Shown: one piece after another, positions 35,218 to 44,305 of the stretch
Layout of the letters: the number at the start of each line of letters is the position of its first letter
How positions within the stretch are numbered: the first letter of the stretch is position 1
Assembly (NCBI RefSeq): GCF_023502345.1
Contig: NZ_JAMFLX010000004.1
Location: 174,223 to 238,222 of the forward strand
Origin: Parendozoicomonas callyspongiae
GTDB lineage: Bacteria > Pseudomonadota > Gammaproteobacteria > Pseudomonadales > Endozoicomonadaceae
Reading direction: 5' to 3'
DNA: 64,000 nucleotides
Made by a program: the position numbers and the translations under genes
The notes under the pieces: generated by a model
Databases searched by the model: none
What the model was told of the DNA's origin: nothing
The model's input: only the letters and a program-made list of their open reading frames with translations

Positions 35218-36102
35218 TCAGGACAGCCTGTCCATCTCATAACAGAACATATCCCATGCATGGTTGGTGGTTTCACCGTCATGCACAATGGTATTGATGG
35301 CTTCCATCATGGCCACCGGGCATTCGGACTGGAATACATTTCGTCCCATGTCCACACCTGCCGCACCATCACTGATACTGCGATACACCATATCCAGCGC
35401 ATCACGCTCCGGCAGCTTCTTGCCACCGGCAATCACAATGGGAACCGGGCATGCTGCAGCAACCTTTTCGAAATCATCGCAGTAATAGGTTTTCACAATA
35501 TGAGCACCCAGCTCTGCCAGAACACGGGTTGCCAAAGTGAAGTATCGGGTAGTGCGTTCCATTTCCTTACCCACAGCCGTCACGGCAAGTGTAGGAATAT
35601 CAAACCGGTTACCGGCATCAATAACCCGCACCAGATTTTCCAGACTCTGGCATTCATACTCGGCCCCGACAAAGCACTGCACAGCCATAGCAGAAGCATT
35701 CATACGCACAGCATCATCGACATCAACACCGACAATACCCTTGCTCATATCATCCTTCAATACAGTCCCGTCGGATGTTGCACGAAGAATTACTGCCTTG
35801 TTGTGATTGGGAGTAATACAGGTGCGCAGCCCACCACGGGTTGCCATCAGGGCATCGGCGTAGGGAGCCAAAGGTTCGATAGTCAGGTCCAGTCGTTCCA
35901 GACCCGCTGTAGCCCCCATTATGTAGCCATGGTCGAAAGCCAGCATCACAGTTTTGCCCGTATCCGGACGGAAAATTTTGGATAAACGATCCTTCATTCC
36001 CCAGCCACAGTGAGCCATTCCTTTAAGGTGAAAGCCCTCTGCTGCCTGCGGTGTATCCAGCCCGTAATCCTTGGCCAGAACACTACCGTCTTTATCAGCC
36101 AT
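35218..36102 (-). CDS. class I aldolase/thiolase, LsrF-like
   Basis: 294 residues from ATG 36102 (MADKDGSVLAKDYG), which has GAGGGA upstream; the open frame is longer but without a site. TIM-barrel of the DeoC/FbaB/LsrF group: VMLAFDHGYIMGATAGLERLD, VGVDVDDAVRMNASAMAVQ, the Schiff-base lysine in AHIVKTYYCDDFEKV and phosphate loops IVIAGGKKLPERD and GAAGVDMGRNVFQ. LsrF itself cleaves phosphorylated AI-2; here the lsr transporter and kinase are absent, and DhaK/DhaL-type kinases precede it, so the substrate is more likely another phosphorylated keto-sugar. Confidence 0.82.
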   Translation of the reverse strand: MADKDGSVLAKDYGLDTPQAAEGFHLKGMAHCGWGMKDRLSKIFRPDTGKTVMLAFDHGYIMGATAGLERLDLTIEPLAPYADALMATRGGLRTCITPNHNKAVILRATSDGTVLKDDMSKGIVGVDVDDAVRMNASAMAVQCFVGAEYECQSLENLVRVIDAGNRFDIPTLAVTAVGKEMERTTRYFTLATRVLAELGAHIVKTYYCDDFEKVAAACPVPIVIAGGKKLPERDALDMVYRSISDGAAGVDMGRNVFQSECPVAMMEAINTIVHDGETTNHAWDMFCYEMDRLS

Positions 36103-36130
36103 AAATGTTCCCTCGTTTCTTATTAACTCG

Positions 36131-36769
36131 TTATGCTGACCAGTATTCAGCGAATCCAGCAAACATCATGGACATGCTGGTTGCTCCAGGATCCTGATGA
36201 CCTAAAGCACGCTCACCAATATTCTTGGCCCGGCCCCGGGTTGGCAGCATTCCTTTGGTATTTTCAGCCCCGTTGCTGGCAGCAGTCACAGCAGCCTCAA
36301 AAGCCGATGCCATATCTGCTCCCTGTTCAGCAAGCATTTCAAAGGCATCAACAGCAGGAACCAGCGCATCAACCATGGTTTTGTCACCAACCCCTGCGCC
36401 GCTACCGGACAATAGCCGGTTAGTGCCTGCACGCAGTGCTAGAGCTATCTCCTGTACAGCAGTCTGACCACCTTCAAGTGACTCACTCATTCCCATAAAG
36501 AATGAGCCCACCAGCATGCCGGCCGAGCCGCCATCCTGGCTCATGATGTTCCAGCCAACACTGTCTGCCAGTTGCTTACGGCTTTCACCGCTGTCTTTCT
36601 CGATGGTGTTTTGCAAAGCCGTCATGGCGCGATGCATGGTTGTTCCATGGTCGCCATCGCCAGTTTCAGTATCCAGCCTGTTCAGTTCGTCGGTATGGGC
36701 CAGGACTTGCCGGGAGGCAGCCATTAACATCTCGGAAAACTGTTGGCTTGATAATTGCGTTTGGGTCAT
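36131..36769 (-). CDS. dhaL: dihydroxyacetone kinase ATP-binding subunit, DhaL-like
   Basis: 212 residues from ATG 36769, with GGAGGT six bases upstream. The Mg-ATP ligands are in ETGDGDHGTTMHRA; the helical barrel continues with SAGMLVGSFFMGMSES and GVGDKTMVDALVPA, and ends GHQDPGATSMSMMFAG. The phosphohistidine protein DhaM of the PTS-dependent type is not in the operon, so ATP may be used directly. It works with the DhaK-like protein encoded just upstream. Confidence 0.88.
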   Translation of the reverse strand: MTQTQLSSQQFSEMLMAASRQVLAHTDELNRLDTETGDGDHGTTMHRAMTALQNTIEKDSGESRKQLADSVGWNIMSQDGGSAGMLVGSFFMGMSESLEGGQTAVQEIALALRAGTNRLLSGSGAGVGDKTMVDALVPAVDAFEMLAEQGADMASAFEAAVTAASNGAENTKGMLPTRGRAKNIGERALGHQDPGATSMSMMFAGFAEYWSA

Positions 36770-36854
36770 GGCACACCTCCTCAAGGCAAAAGTATCCCTT
36801 GGGCAGAAGTTTCCTTCTGCCCAAACGTTTCAATTGAAAAGAGAGTTGTATGAG

Positions 36855-37856
36855 TTAGCGGGTAACCCAGTAAGGCGCATTGGAAGGCGCTTTCCACAGA
36901 GCCTTCATCTGGGCATCAACCCTGGCCAGACACATCTGGAAGCCTGCCATCTCCTGCACTGTGAGATACTCATCAATAGCACTGCAGGCGACAGTTGCAC
37001 CGCGCTCACGCAGTGCCACATGGCAGGCGCGGTTGACCAGGAAAAGTTCCATCAGAGTGGTTGCACCTACGCCGTTCAACAGCAGCATAAGCTCATCACC
37101 AGCCTCTACATGAATAGCCTTGCACAGGTTATCCAGCATAATTTCTGCGGCTTCATTCGCTGTCAGGATCTTGCAGCGACCACCGCCGCCTTCACCATGC
37201 TGACCCATGCCAATTTCCATTTCGTCATCTGCCAGTTCGGCAATTTCCAGACCGGACTGTGGATGAGTTGCAGTTTTCAGAGCCGCTGCCAGCGTTGCCA
37301 TATTACTGTGCATACGCTCTGCCACTTCATACACTTCATCCAGACTCAGGCCAGCTTCAGCAGCCGCACCGGCGATCTTGTAAACAGGTACACAGCCAAC
37401 CAGACCACGGCGATCTTTCACTTCCGCATCAAGACCAGCACTGATGTCTTCATGAGTCAGCAGCATCTTCACGTTCAGGCCTTCACGCTTGGCCATTTCC
37501 ATGGCCATATTGGCAGACATAACATCGCCTTCGTGATTCAGAACGATAAACAGAACACCTGCGTCACAGTTTGCCATCTTCAGGGCTTCAAAAACCTTGG
37601 GGGCACCTGGCGCTGCAAAAATATCGCCCACTACTGAAAAGTCGAGCATACCTTCGCCCACAAAACCGCTGAGTGCAGGTTCATGACCAGCACCGCCTAA
37701 AGTCACAATGCGTACTTTATTTTCTGGCTTGGGGTTGGCACGGCAAACTATCTTCTCTGAAACAATTTTTACTTTCTCAGGAAATCCCAGAGCCATACCT
37801 TCCAGCAGTTCAACAGTCAGATTTTCAGGATTGTTGATCAGTTTTTTCATGGTCAT
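36855..37856 (-). CDS. dhaK: dihydroxyacetone kinase substrate-binding subunit, DhaK-like
   Basis: 333 residues. Motifs: LGGAGHEPALSGFVGEGML (about residues 53-71), VVGDIFAAPGA, and EIGMGQHGEGGGG with the histidine that in DhaK covalently binds the carbonyl substrate; the usual continuation is GIHNEPG-like, so the pocket is altered here. AAGGAG stands eight bases before the ATG. Substrate could be dihydroxyacetone or a C4 keto-sugar such as erythrulose; the adjoining LsrF-like aldolase favours a longer sugar pathway. Confidence 0.88.
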   Translation of the reverse strand: MTMKKLINNPENLTVELLEGMALGFPEKVKIVSEKIVCRANPKPENKVRIVTLGGAGHEPALSGFVGEGMLDFSVVGDIFAAPGAPKVFEALKMANCDAGVLFIVLNHEGDVMSANMAMEMAKREGLNVKMLLTHEDISAGLDAEVKDRRGLVGCVPVYKIAGAAAEAGLSLDEVYEVAERMHSNMATLAAALKTATHPQSGLEIAELADDEMEIGMGQHGEGGGGRCKILTANEAAEIMLDNLCKAIHVEAGDELMLLLNGVGATTLMELFLVNRACHVALRERGATVACSAIDEYLTVQEMAGFQMCLARVDAQMKALWKAPSNAPYWVTR

Positions 37857-37887
37857 GATTCTTTCTCCTTACGAATGACTTCAGCTT

Positions 37888-38205
37888 TCAGTGAACGGCT
37901 TCCATTAATTCAACAGGGGCATCATCTTCAATAATGAAAGCGATTCTCAGATGCTCATTAGCCATCCAGGGTTCGAGCAATACATTGGCACCTTCCAGCT
38001 CCTTATCCAGGTCATCAACCTGATAAGCGACATGGGCGACTGTCTGCAACATTTCGGGCAGACCACACTTCTCTTCACAGCGCAGCCATTCAACACGGCT
38101 TGGCGACTGTTCAAAGTCAGTAATATGGAAACCACCTTCAACGTTATGGGTTTCTTCTCCGTGAATCTTGTCAGTGGGGATGCCAATATGACTGAACGTT
38201 CTCAT
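37888..38205 (-). CDS. VOC (glyoxalase-fold) small protein
   Basis: 105 residues from ATG 38205, where homologous sequence begins (MRTFSHIGIPTDK). A single VOC module: HIGIPTDK opens the first beta-alpha-beta unit, and VAHVAYQVDDLDKELEG opens the second, with Glu in LMEAVH near the end as in metal-binding VOC proteins. First gene of the five-gene operon and nearest to the FNR site. It could be an isomerase or epimerase, or dispose of a methylglyoxal-like by-product. Confidence 0.78.
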   Translation of the reverse strand: MRTFSHIGIPTDKIHGEETHNVEGGFHITDFEQSPSRVEWLRCEEKCGLPEMLQTVAHVAYQVDDLDKELEGANVLLEPWMANEHLRIAFIIEDDAPVELMEAVH

Positions 38206-38287
38206 TCTTGATTCCCTCTGTTTGTGTTTTTCTGTACGAAAAAGTTCAAACTCGGAATCAAAGATAAGGCGAATAGAAAGCAATTAA

Positions 38288-38301
38288 TTGATTTAAATCA
38301 A
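38288..38301 (-). promoter_or_regulatory. perfect FNR-type site upstream of the VOC-dhaK-dhaL-aldolase operon
   Basis: TTGATTTAAATCAA matches the FNR consensus TTGAT-N4-ATCAA exactly. About 41 bases downstream of its centre a start point would fall near 38253, with TATCTT at the -10 position, the geometry of a class II FNR-activated promoter. The VOC start codon is 82 bases from the site edge. Confidence 0.75.
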
Positions 38302-38365
38302 TTTCAATAGTGGCAGTTTTTCTGGAAAGATTTTGTTCAGTCCCGCCAGGTTGTTTTGCTCGATC

Positions 38366-38482
38366 AGGTGCAACAAATCTCACATTAGCCAGTAAGCAAG
38401 TGCAACAGAATCCTCGATAAAACGAAGGATATTTTATAGCAAGTGCAACAATGGGGGAGACGCGATACCAGCAAGTGCAACA
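38366..38482. repeat. iterated 12-mer direct repeats
   Basis: GCAAGTGCAACA occurs at 38396-38407, 38439-38450 and 38471-38482, with a partial copy AGGTGCAACA at 38366-38375. Distances between starts are 43 and 32 bases. They lie between the promoter of the dha-type operon and the 3' end of the cyclase-like gene, in a 330-base stretch with no supported gene. Confidence 0.6.
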
Positions 38483-38614
38483 CTAGGCACGGAGCAATAA
38501 AAAAAACAGGGAAACGCGTGAAAGAGGGGTTAAACAGAAAAGCTGGGGCTGAAACTGCGAAATTGACCAAAATGGTCAATAAAAGTTCATGATGATTTCT
38601 GGCCATTTACCACT

Positions 38615-40453
38615 TCATAATAAATCTAAATGGCCGGATTTTCTCTTCGACTTTTTTGTCTCCATTAGAGGACCAACCCATTCCGAATGAGTCAGTTCTT
38701 TTATTGTTGAAAACTCTGCTTTAACGACTTTTCCTACCGTCCATTCAGGATTAACAGGGGCGTGATAACCATGATTTTTTAAAACCTGGAGAACAAATGT
38801 CAGTTCTTCATCATTTTCTATCATGTAGTAGTGATCTTTCAGTACGCCTACATCAAAGGGAATTATCACTGTCAGTGGATAGTTGGAAGCAGGATCTGAT
38901 GCCGGGTTTAAATTATCAGGGCCATGATGGAACATTGGATTCTTCTTATCTGACCTGCCAACAGCGCTGTTGAAATATCTTAATATCCTCTGGTGACGTT
39001 GCGTCAGATTACCCAGTTTTTTATCCATGGGTTTCAGGAAGACATCCATACTTGCCACACTGGTTTGAAGCCGCTGAATATCCTCAGCAAGCTGCCCAAC
39101 TGGAGATGAACCTCTTCTTTTTTGCATATGGGCTTCATAGACAGCGATACGTTCCCTAATCGTCTTTGGGCTGATTTGTGGAACAGCTGGTTTATCGACA
39201 CCGGACAAATCTATTCTCGACATGGGTGTATAAATGAAGCCAAGGTCATAATCAGCAATAACCTTGAATATCATCATCGGTTTGTATCCAGCTGAGGTCA
39301 AAATTTTAATATCAAAAGTTCCATCCGGGTTAGAAATACCCATAAAGAAATAGGGCTTGCAACCGGCTGCCGGGCGAGCAGTGAAGGAGCAATTACCATT
39401 TTCAAACCAGCGAACATTTTCCAGTAAAGGGATATCTGTTTTCGGGAGGGGCATTCCCTTAAGCTCGTTAATTCTCTCCAATGTGAGTGAAAGCTGTGAT
39501 GCCATATGGGATTTCTTATCAGCAGACTCCTGATATTTGCGAATCACATCGGAGGGAGCGTCAAACAGTTTACTTAAACCCTGATCCAAAGGTGGATAGG
39601 CCGCATGGGGCCCCCACTCTGATGTTTTCTCCTTAAAATCCAATCCTTTGGAGCGTTCATTCGCCAGAATCGGCGTTGTAGCAACTCTGGCCACAGGGCG
39701 AATACTTGTTACACACAGGTTCCAGCGTGCGGCTTCGGATACCCCCTCAAGATGTTCTTTTGGAATTCCTTGTCTGGGATCTTTAAGAATATTCTCAAGC
39801 CCACAAATTTTGGGGAATGTACCTGATATGGTTGCCTCTTTTTTGGACTTTTCCCTGTTAAGCAAAGGAGGTGGAAGCGATGTTCGCCGCAAACTGCTGC
39901 GACATGAGAGAAACTCACTTAGCTGCTGATCTGGATCCATAAGCTTTGCCTGGTTGAGAGATCCCCTTCTCATTGTTCCGGCTAAACCAGTAAGATTTTC
40001 AGCAGGAGACTCATTGCCTGGTGACGTAATAGTGATGGAAGGAACTACCAACGAGGTTGAGGTTGCCACTACTCCATTTTCACTTCCATGCTCTGAAGAA
40101 ACATCGGAGCAGGAGGGTGAGTGTGTAATTGCTGATGCAACTGATAATCCAGAAGTATTCTTTGGGTCATAACGTTTTGTATAAGCAAGCGTGCCAGGAG
40201 ATACAGGAGAAAACTGAGTAGCAGAGTACTCTGACAGCTTTTGGGAAGAATCAGATACCAAGCCAGGAATATTTTCTGATGATAGGGATTTACTGACCCC
40301 GGCTACCTGTAACAGCGGACTGGAAGCTCCTTGTTTGGCCTTTTTTCGCCCGAAAGAATCTCTTTCCCCGCAGTGAGAACTCAGGTCAGGAGAGAGTGAG
40401 CGAATCCTTTCCATAGTTTGCTCCAGTTCAAAAGCTGAATTGTCACTCACCAT
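38615..40453 (-). CDS. CyaA/ExoY-class nucleotidyl cyclase effector candidate
   Basis: 612 residues from ATG 40453 (a TTG seven codons upstream is possible; no good ribosome-binding site for either). Residues 1-250 are Ser/Thr/Pro-rich and look disordered. From about 265 the sequence follows the class II adenylate cyclase toxins: KGLDFKEKTSEWG (Lys269 and Lys276, seven apart like Lys58/Lys65 of CyaA), AAYPPLDQGLSKLFDAP, VIADYDL (Asp401 and Asp403, the two metal Asp) and HHGPDNLNP (His510 and Asn516, six apart like His298/Asn304). All catalytic groups are present in the right order. Toxins of this class act inside eukaryotic cells after activation by calmodulin or actin. No secretion genes adjoin. 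Confidence 0.85.
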   Translation of the reverse strand: MVSDNSAFELEQTMERIRSLSPDLSSHCGERDSFGRKKAKQGASSPLLQVAGVSKSLSSENIPGLVSDSSQKLSEYSATQFSPVSPGTLAYTKRYDPKNTSGLSVASAITHSPSCSDVSSEHGSENGVVATSTSLVVPSITITSPGNESPAENLTGLAGTMRRGSLNQAKLMDPDQQLSEFLSCRSSLRRTSLPPPLLNREKSKKEATISGTFPKICGLENILKDPRQGIPKEHLEGVSEAARWNLCVTSIRPVARVATTPILANERSKGLDFKEKTSEWGPHAAYPPLDQGLSKLFDAPSDVIRKYQESADKKSHMASQLSLTLERINELKGMPLPKTDIPLLENVRWFENGNCSFTARPAAGCKPYFFMGISNPDGTFDIKILTSAGYKPMMIFKVIADYDLGFIYTPMSRIDLSGVDKPAVPQISPKTIRERIAVYEAHMQKRRGSSPVGQLAEDIQRLQTSVASMDVFLKPMDKKLGNLTQRHQRILRYFNSAVGRSDKKNPMFHHGPDNLNPASDPASNYPLTVIIPFDVGVLKDHYYMIENDEELTFVLQVLKNHGYHAPVNPEWTVGKVVKAEFSTIKELTHSEWVGPLMETKKSKRKSGHLDLL

Positions 40454-40640
40454 ATGAATTTTTAGAATTATCAATTAGTCACAGGCTTACCCCCTACTAA
40501 AGTCGTATGTCCTTGATACCTCATGGTGTTTATCCTTGCCGTGAGCATAAAAACAGCCACAAGCTGCACAGCCCTGAGCCAATAAAAAAGCTCTGAACTG
40601 ATAAAGAATAAAAATAAAAAACAAAACAACAGGCGTAACC

Positions 40641-41459
40641 ATGAATTCCGCTGCCCCGCTCCTCGCTATAAGTCAGGTGTCGCTAGCCTTTGGTGGTGTG
40701 AAGGCCCTGACCGATGTCAACTTCAAGGTTAGCAAGGGAGAAGTCTTCTCCATTATCGGCCCCAATGGTGCCGGTAAAACCTCCATGCTGAACTGTATCT
40801 CCGGCCGCTACCGTCCTAACCATGGTTCCATTACCTTTAAAGGTAAGGAGATGACCAGCTTAAAGCCCAATGAACGGTCAGACCTTGGTATAGGTCGGAC
40901 CTTTCAGAATCTCGCTCTTTTCGGCCATATGTCGGTGCTCGACAATATTATGGTTGGCCGCCATCACCTGCTGAAAAACAACTTCACTACCGGCCCGCTG
41001 TACTGGGTTTCCGGCGCTCAAAAAGAAGAGCTTAAGCATCGTCGGGAAGTTGAGGACATTATCGACTTTCTTGAAATCTCCCATATCCGTAAAAAGCAGG
41101 CCGGCACTCTCTCTTATGGTTTGCGTAAAAGAGTAGAGCTTGCCCGTGCTGTTGCCCTGAAACCTGACCTGATTCTTCTTGATGAACCCATGGCTGGTAT
41201 GAACCAGGAAGAGAAGGAGGATATGGCCCGCTTTATTCTCGATCTCAATGAAGAGTGGGGCATGACCGTGGTGATGATTGAACACGATATGGGCGTAGTG
41301 ATGGGTATCTCCAACCGGGTTATGGTGCTGGACTTTGGCCGCAAGATCGCCGAAGGCCTGCCCGATGAGATTATGGCCAACGAGCATGTGAAGAAGGCTT
41401 ACCTGGGCGAGGAAGATGAGTTGCTGGTTGAAGAAGATGCTGTAGAGGAGATCGCCTGA
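40641..41459 (+). CDS. liv-type ABC transporter ATPase (LivG-like)
   Basis: 272 residues. Walker A GPNGAGKTSML, signature LSYGLRKRVELAR, Walker B LILLDEPMAGMN and switch His in VMIEHDMGVVM. The C-terminal tail is acidic (EEDELLVEEDAVEE). First gene of a seven-gene cluster; its stop overlaps the next start (ATGA at 41459). It belongs to the branched-chain-amino-acid-type family, but clusters that include acyl-CoA ligases usually import other carboxylates. Confidence 0.92.
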   Translation: MNSAAPLLAISQVSLAFGGVKALTDVNFKVSKGEVFSIIGPNGAGKTSMLNCISGRYRPNHGSITFKGKEMTSLKPNERSDLGIGRTFQNLALFGHMSVLDNIMVGRHHLLKNNFTTGPLYWVSGAQKEELKHRREVEDIIDFLEISHIRKKQAGTLSYGLRKRVELARAVALKPDLILLDEPMAGMNQEEKEDMARFILDLNEEWGMTVVMIEHDMGVVMGISNRVMVLDFGRKIAEGLPDEIMANEHVKKAYLGEEDELLVEEDAVEEIA

Positions 41460-43405
41460 TGCAGTATCCCGATATCAAGCAGTATGACACTTTTCCCAAG
41501 GTTCTGGCCTGGAATGCTGAACACTATCCCGATGATGTGGCCATGCGGGAAAAGGAGTTTGGTATCTGGCAGGAGTTTACCTGGCAGGATTACAACAACC
41601 ATGTAAAGTGGCTGGCTCTCGGACTAAAAGAGCTGGGTATTAAAGAGCAGGAAGTGATTGCCCTGCTGGGTGATAACCGCCCAGAATGGGTTTGGGGCGA
41701 AGTCGCTGCTCACTCACTGCGCTGTTACTCCATGGGAATTTATCAGGACTCTCTCCATGAAGAGACAGAGTATCTGTTGAATTTCTCTGAAGCTTCGGTG
41801 GTGATTGCTGAAGATGAAGAGCAATGTGACAAACTGCTGGAACTGGAAGATCAGATACCTTCAGTCAAACTGATTGTGTATTGCGACCCTCGGGGAATGC
41901 GTAAATATAAAGATCAGCGGCTGGTCGATGTACGCAAAGTTTACGAGCTGGGCAAAGCTATTGATAAACGCTCTCCCGAAACCTATCTAAAGATGATTGC
42001 CGCCACCAAAGGCGATGATCTTTCCATTCTCTGCACAACTTCAGGAACTACTTCAAAACCCAAGCTGGCCAAACATCATTCCGGTCCATTCCTTGATCAC
42101 TGTGCTGCCTATCTTCGTGCTGATCCCAAGCAGGCCGGTGATAACTATGTCTCGGTTCTGCCACTTCCCTGGATTATGGAGCAGGTTTACGCCGTGGGGC
42201 AGGCCCTGCTGCACCGTCAGGTGGTGAACTTTGTGGAAACACAGGAAACCCTGATGTCGGACCTGCGGGAGATTGGCCCAAACTTTGTTCTGCTGGCTCC
42301 TCGAGTGTGGGAAAACCTTGCGGCCGAGATTCACTCCCGGATGATGGATTCCCAGCCCCTTAAACAGAAGCTGTTTAACCTGGGAATGAAACTGGCTGAA
42401 AGCGCCATGGAGAAAGGCAAGAAGTCAGCTCTGGCTGAGTTAATTCTGATGAAGGCTCTGCGTGACCGGCTTGGCTTCTCCAACCTCACTTCGGCTGCAA
42501 CCGGTGGTGCGGCCATGGGACCAGATACTTTCAAACTGTTTAACCTGATGGGTGTTCCCCTGAAGCAGCTTTACGGCCAGACAGAAATGGCCGGCGCTTA
42601 CACCATTCACCAGAACAACGATATGGATTATGAATCGGTGGGTGTGCCGTTCGATAACAGTGAACTGCGTATCGGGAATCCCGATGAAAACGGTGTGGGC
42701 GAAATTGTTGCCCGAACCACTGGCATGTTTACCGGCTACCACAAGAACCAGCAGGCTTATGATGAAGATGTACGGGATGGCTGGATGCATACCGGCGATG
42801 CCGGTTATATCAAGAAGGATAACCGCCATCTGGTGGTGATTGACCGGATCAAGGATCTGGCCGAAACCTCCAACGGTGTTCGTTTCTCCCCTCAATATAT
42901 TGAGAACAAGTTGAAGTTCTCACCTTACGTGGCGGAGGCAGTAGTTCTCGGAAAAGATAAACCTAACCTGACCGCTATTATCTGTATCCGTTTCAGCATT
43001 GTTTCCAAGTGGGCGGAAAGTCAGGGCATTTCCTTTACCAACTACACCAATCTCTCGGCACGGCCGGAAGTGCGTGACCTGATTCGCAAGGCGATAGATG
43101 AAGTGAATGAATCACTGCCGGAAAGCCAGCGGGTGCAGCGCTTTATGTTGCTGTACAAGGAACTGGATGCCGACGATGGCGAACTAACCCGAACCCGCAA
43201 AGTACGTCGTGGCGTTATTGCCGAGAAGTACGCCGATATAATCGATGCCCTGTATGACAACAGCGACTCAGTGGATATCGATACCATGATTACCTTTCAG
43301 GATGGCAGCCAGAGCCGGATTCAAACCACGCTGGAAGTGGTCAAACTCCATTTAGACACACCAATTATGGATAAAACTGAAGCGCAAAGGAGGCTGGCAT
43401 CATGA
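41459..43405 (+). CDS. AMP-dependent acyl-CoA synthetase (long-chain FACS type)
   Basis: 648 residues of the ANL superfamily. Phosphate loop CTTSGTTSKPK (about residue 188), YGQTEMAG, the adenylate-binding DGWMHTGDAGYIKK and hinge DRIKDLAETSNG. It forms acyl-CoA from a carboxylate, ATP and CoA. Position inside the ABC operon, overlapping genes on both sides by four bases, means synthesis is coupled to uptake: the imported acid is probably activated on entry. Chain length or aromatic specificity cannot be read out. Confidence 0.9.
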   Translation: MQYPDIKQYDTFPKVLAWNAEHYPDDVAMREKEFGIWQEFTWQDYNNHVKWLALGLKELGIKEQEVIALLGDNRPEWVWGEVAAHSLRCYSMGIYQDSLHEETEYLLNFSEASVVIAEDEEQCDKLLELEDQIPSVKLIVYCDPRGMRKYKDQRLVDVRKVYELGKAIDKRSPETYLKMIAATKGDDLSILCTTSGTTSKPKLAKHHSGPFLDHCAAYLRADPKQAGDNYVSVLPLPWIMEQVYAVGQALLHRQVVNFVETQETLMSDLREIGPNFVLLAPRVWENLAAEIHSRMMDSQPLKQKLFNLGMKLAESAMEKGKKSALAELILMKALRDRLGFSNLTSAATGGAAMGPDTFKLFNLMGVPLKQLYGQTEMAGAYTIHQNNDMDYESVGVPFDNSELRIGNPDENGVGEIVARTTGMFTGYHKNQQAYDEDVRDGWMHTGDAGYIKKDNRHLVVIDRIKDLAETSNGVRFSPQYIENKLKFSPYVAEAVVLGKDKPNLTAIICIRFSIVSKWAESQGISFTNYTNLSARPEVRDLIRKAIDEVNESLPESQRVQRFMLLYKELDADDGELTRTRKVRRGVIAEKYADIIDALYDNSDSVDIDTMITFQDGSQSRIQTTLEVVKLHLDTPIMDKTEAQRRLAS

Positions 43406-44295
43406 ACTGGGATCTTCTGTTACAGCTGACCGTGAATGGTCTGATCGTCGGCCTGCTTTATGGCGTAGTCGCCATGTGCTTTGTGCTGATCTACAAATCC
43501 ACCCAGGTGGTGAACTTTGCCCAGGGTGAGTTCCTGCTGATTGGTGCCTGGATCTGCTGGGCAACGCTGGTCTGGTTACAGTTGCCATTCTTTGTTGGCT
43601 TCCTGCTGACGCTGGCATTTATGACGGTGTTTGGAATATTGATACAGGCGGTGTTCCTGAAACCGATGATTGGTGAACCGATAATCTCGGTGATTATGGT
43701 CACCATTGGCCTGTCGATGTTTTTCCAGGCTTTGATGAAATGGTTGTTTGGTGTGTCTGCGGAGTCTTATCCACAAGTCTTTGAAACCCAGACTGTGACC
43801 TTCCTTGGAATGAATATCGAGATGGCTTATATCCTGAGCCTGATCTTCTCTGTGATTATGATGGCCGGTTTCTACTGGTTCTTCCGCTACTCCAAGATGG
43901 GTCTGGCTATGCGGGCTACCGCTTTTGATCAGCAGGTTGCCAGCAGCCTGGGTATTTCGGTTTCCAAAGTGTTTGCTGCCAGCTGGGCGATTTCAGCCAT
44001 GGTCTCCGCTACTGCCGGTATTGTAATTGGTATGGTGAACGGTGTTTCCGGCGCCCTATCATTTATTGGTATCAAGGTGTTCCCGGCGGTGATTCTGGGG
44101 GGGCTTGATTCCATTGTTGGTGGCGTAGTGGGCGGTATCACCATTGGTCTGCTGGAAAACCTGGCTGAGTTTATCGACAGTCAGTATCTCCATATCGGCA
44201 ACCTTTACACCATCGCGCCGTTCTATGTACTGCTGATTATTCTGACCATAAAACCCTACGGTTTGTTTGGTACTAAAGATATTGAGCGGATTTAA
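43402..44295 (+). CDS. liv-type ABC transporter permease (LivH-like)
   Basis: 297 residues, about eight membrane segments. LTVNGLIVGLLYGVVAMCFVLIYKSTQVVNFAQGEF is the LivH-type start (split here over two helices), SKMGLAMRATAFDQQVASSLG the ATPase-contact loop and GGLDSIVGGVVGG the C-terminal glycine-rich turn. It overlaps the acyl-CoA synthetase gene by four bases. Confidence 0.92.
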   Translation: MNWDLLLQLTVNGLIVGLLYGVVAMCFVLIYKSTQVVNFAQGEFLLIGAWICWATLVWLQLPFFVGFLLTLAFMTVFGILIQAVFLKPMIGEPIISVIMVTIGLSMFFQALMKWLFGVSAESYPQVFETQTVTFLGMNIEMAYILSLIFSVIMMAGFYWFFRYSKMGLAMRATAFDQQVASSLGISVSKVFAASWAISAMVSATAGIVIGMVNGVSGALSFIGIKVFPAVILGGLDSIVGGVVGGITIGLLENLAEFIDSQYLHIGNLYTIAPFYVLLIILTIKPYGLFGTKDIERI

Positions 44296-44305
44296 ACTAA
44301 TACCC

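Noticed and set aside
36516..37637. 373-codon open frame on the plus strand
   Set aside because: Antisense to dhaL and dhaK; both of those have full motifs and ribosome-binding sites.
38366..38482. CRISPR array
   Set aside because: Repeats are only 12 bases, spacing is irregular and no cas gene is near.
38385..38606. 73-codon frame on the minus strand
   Set aside because: Overlaps the 12-mer repeats and lacks a start site; the hydrophobic composition follows from the repeat sequence.
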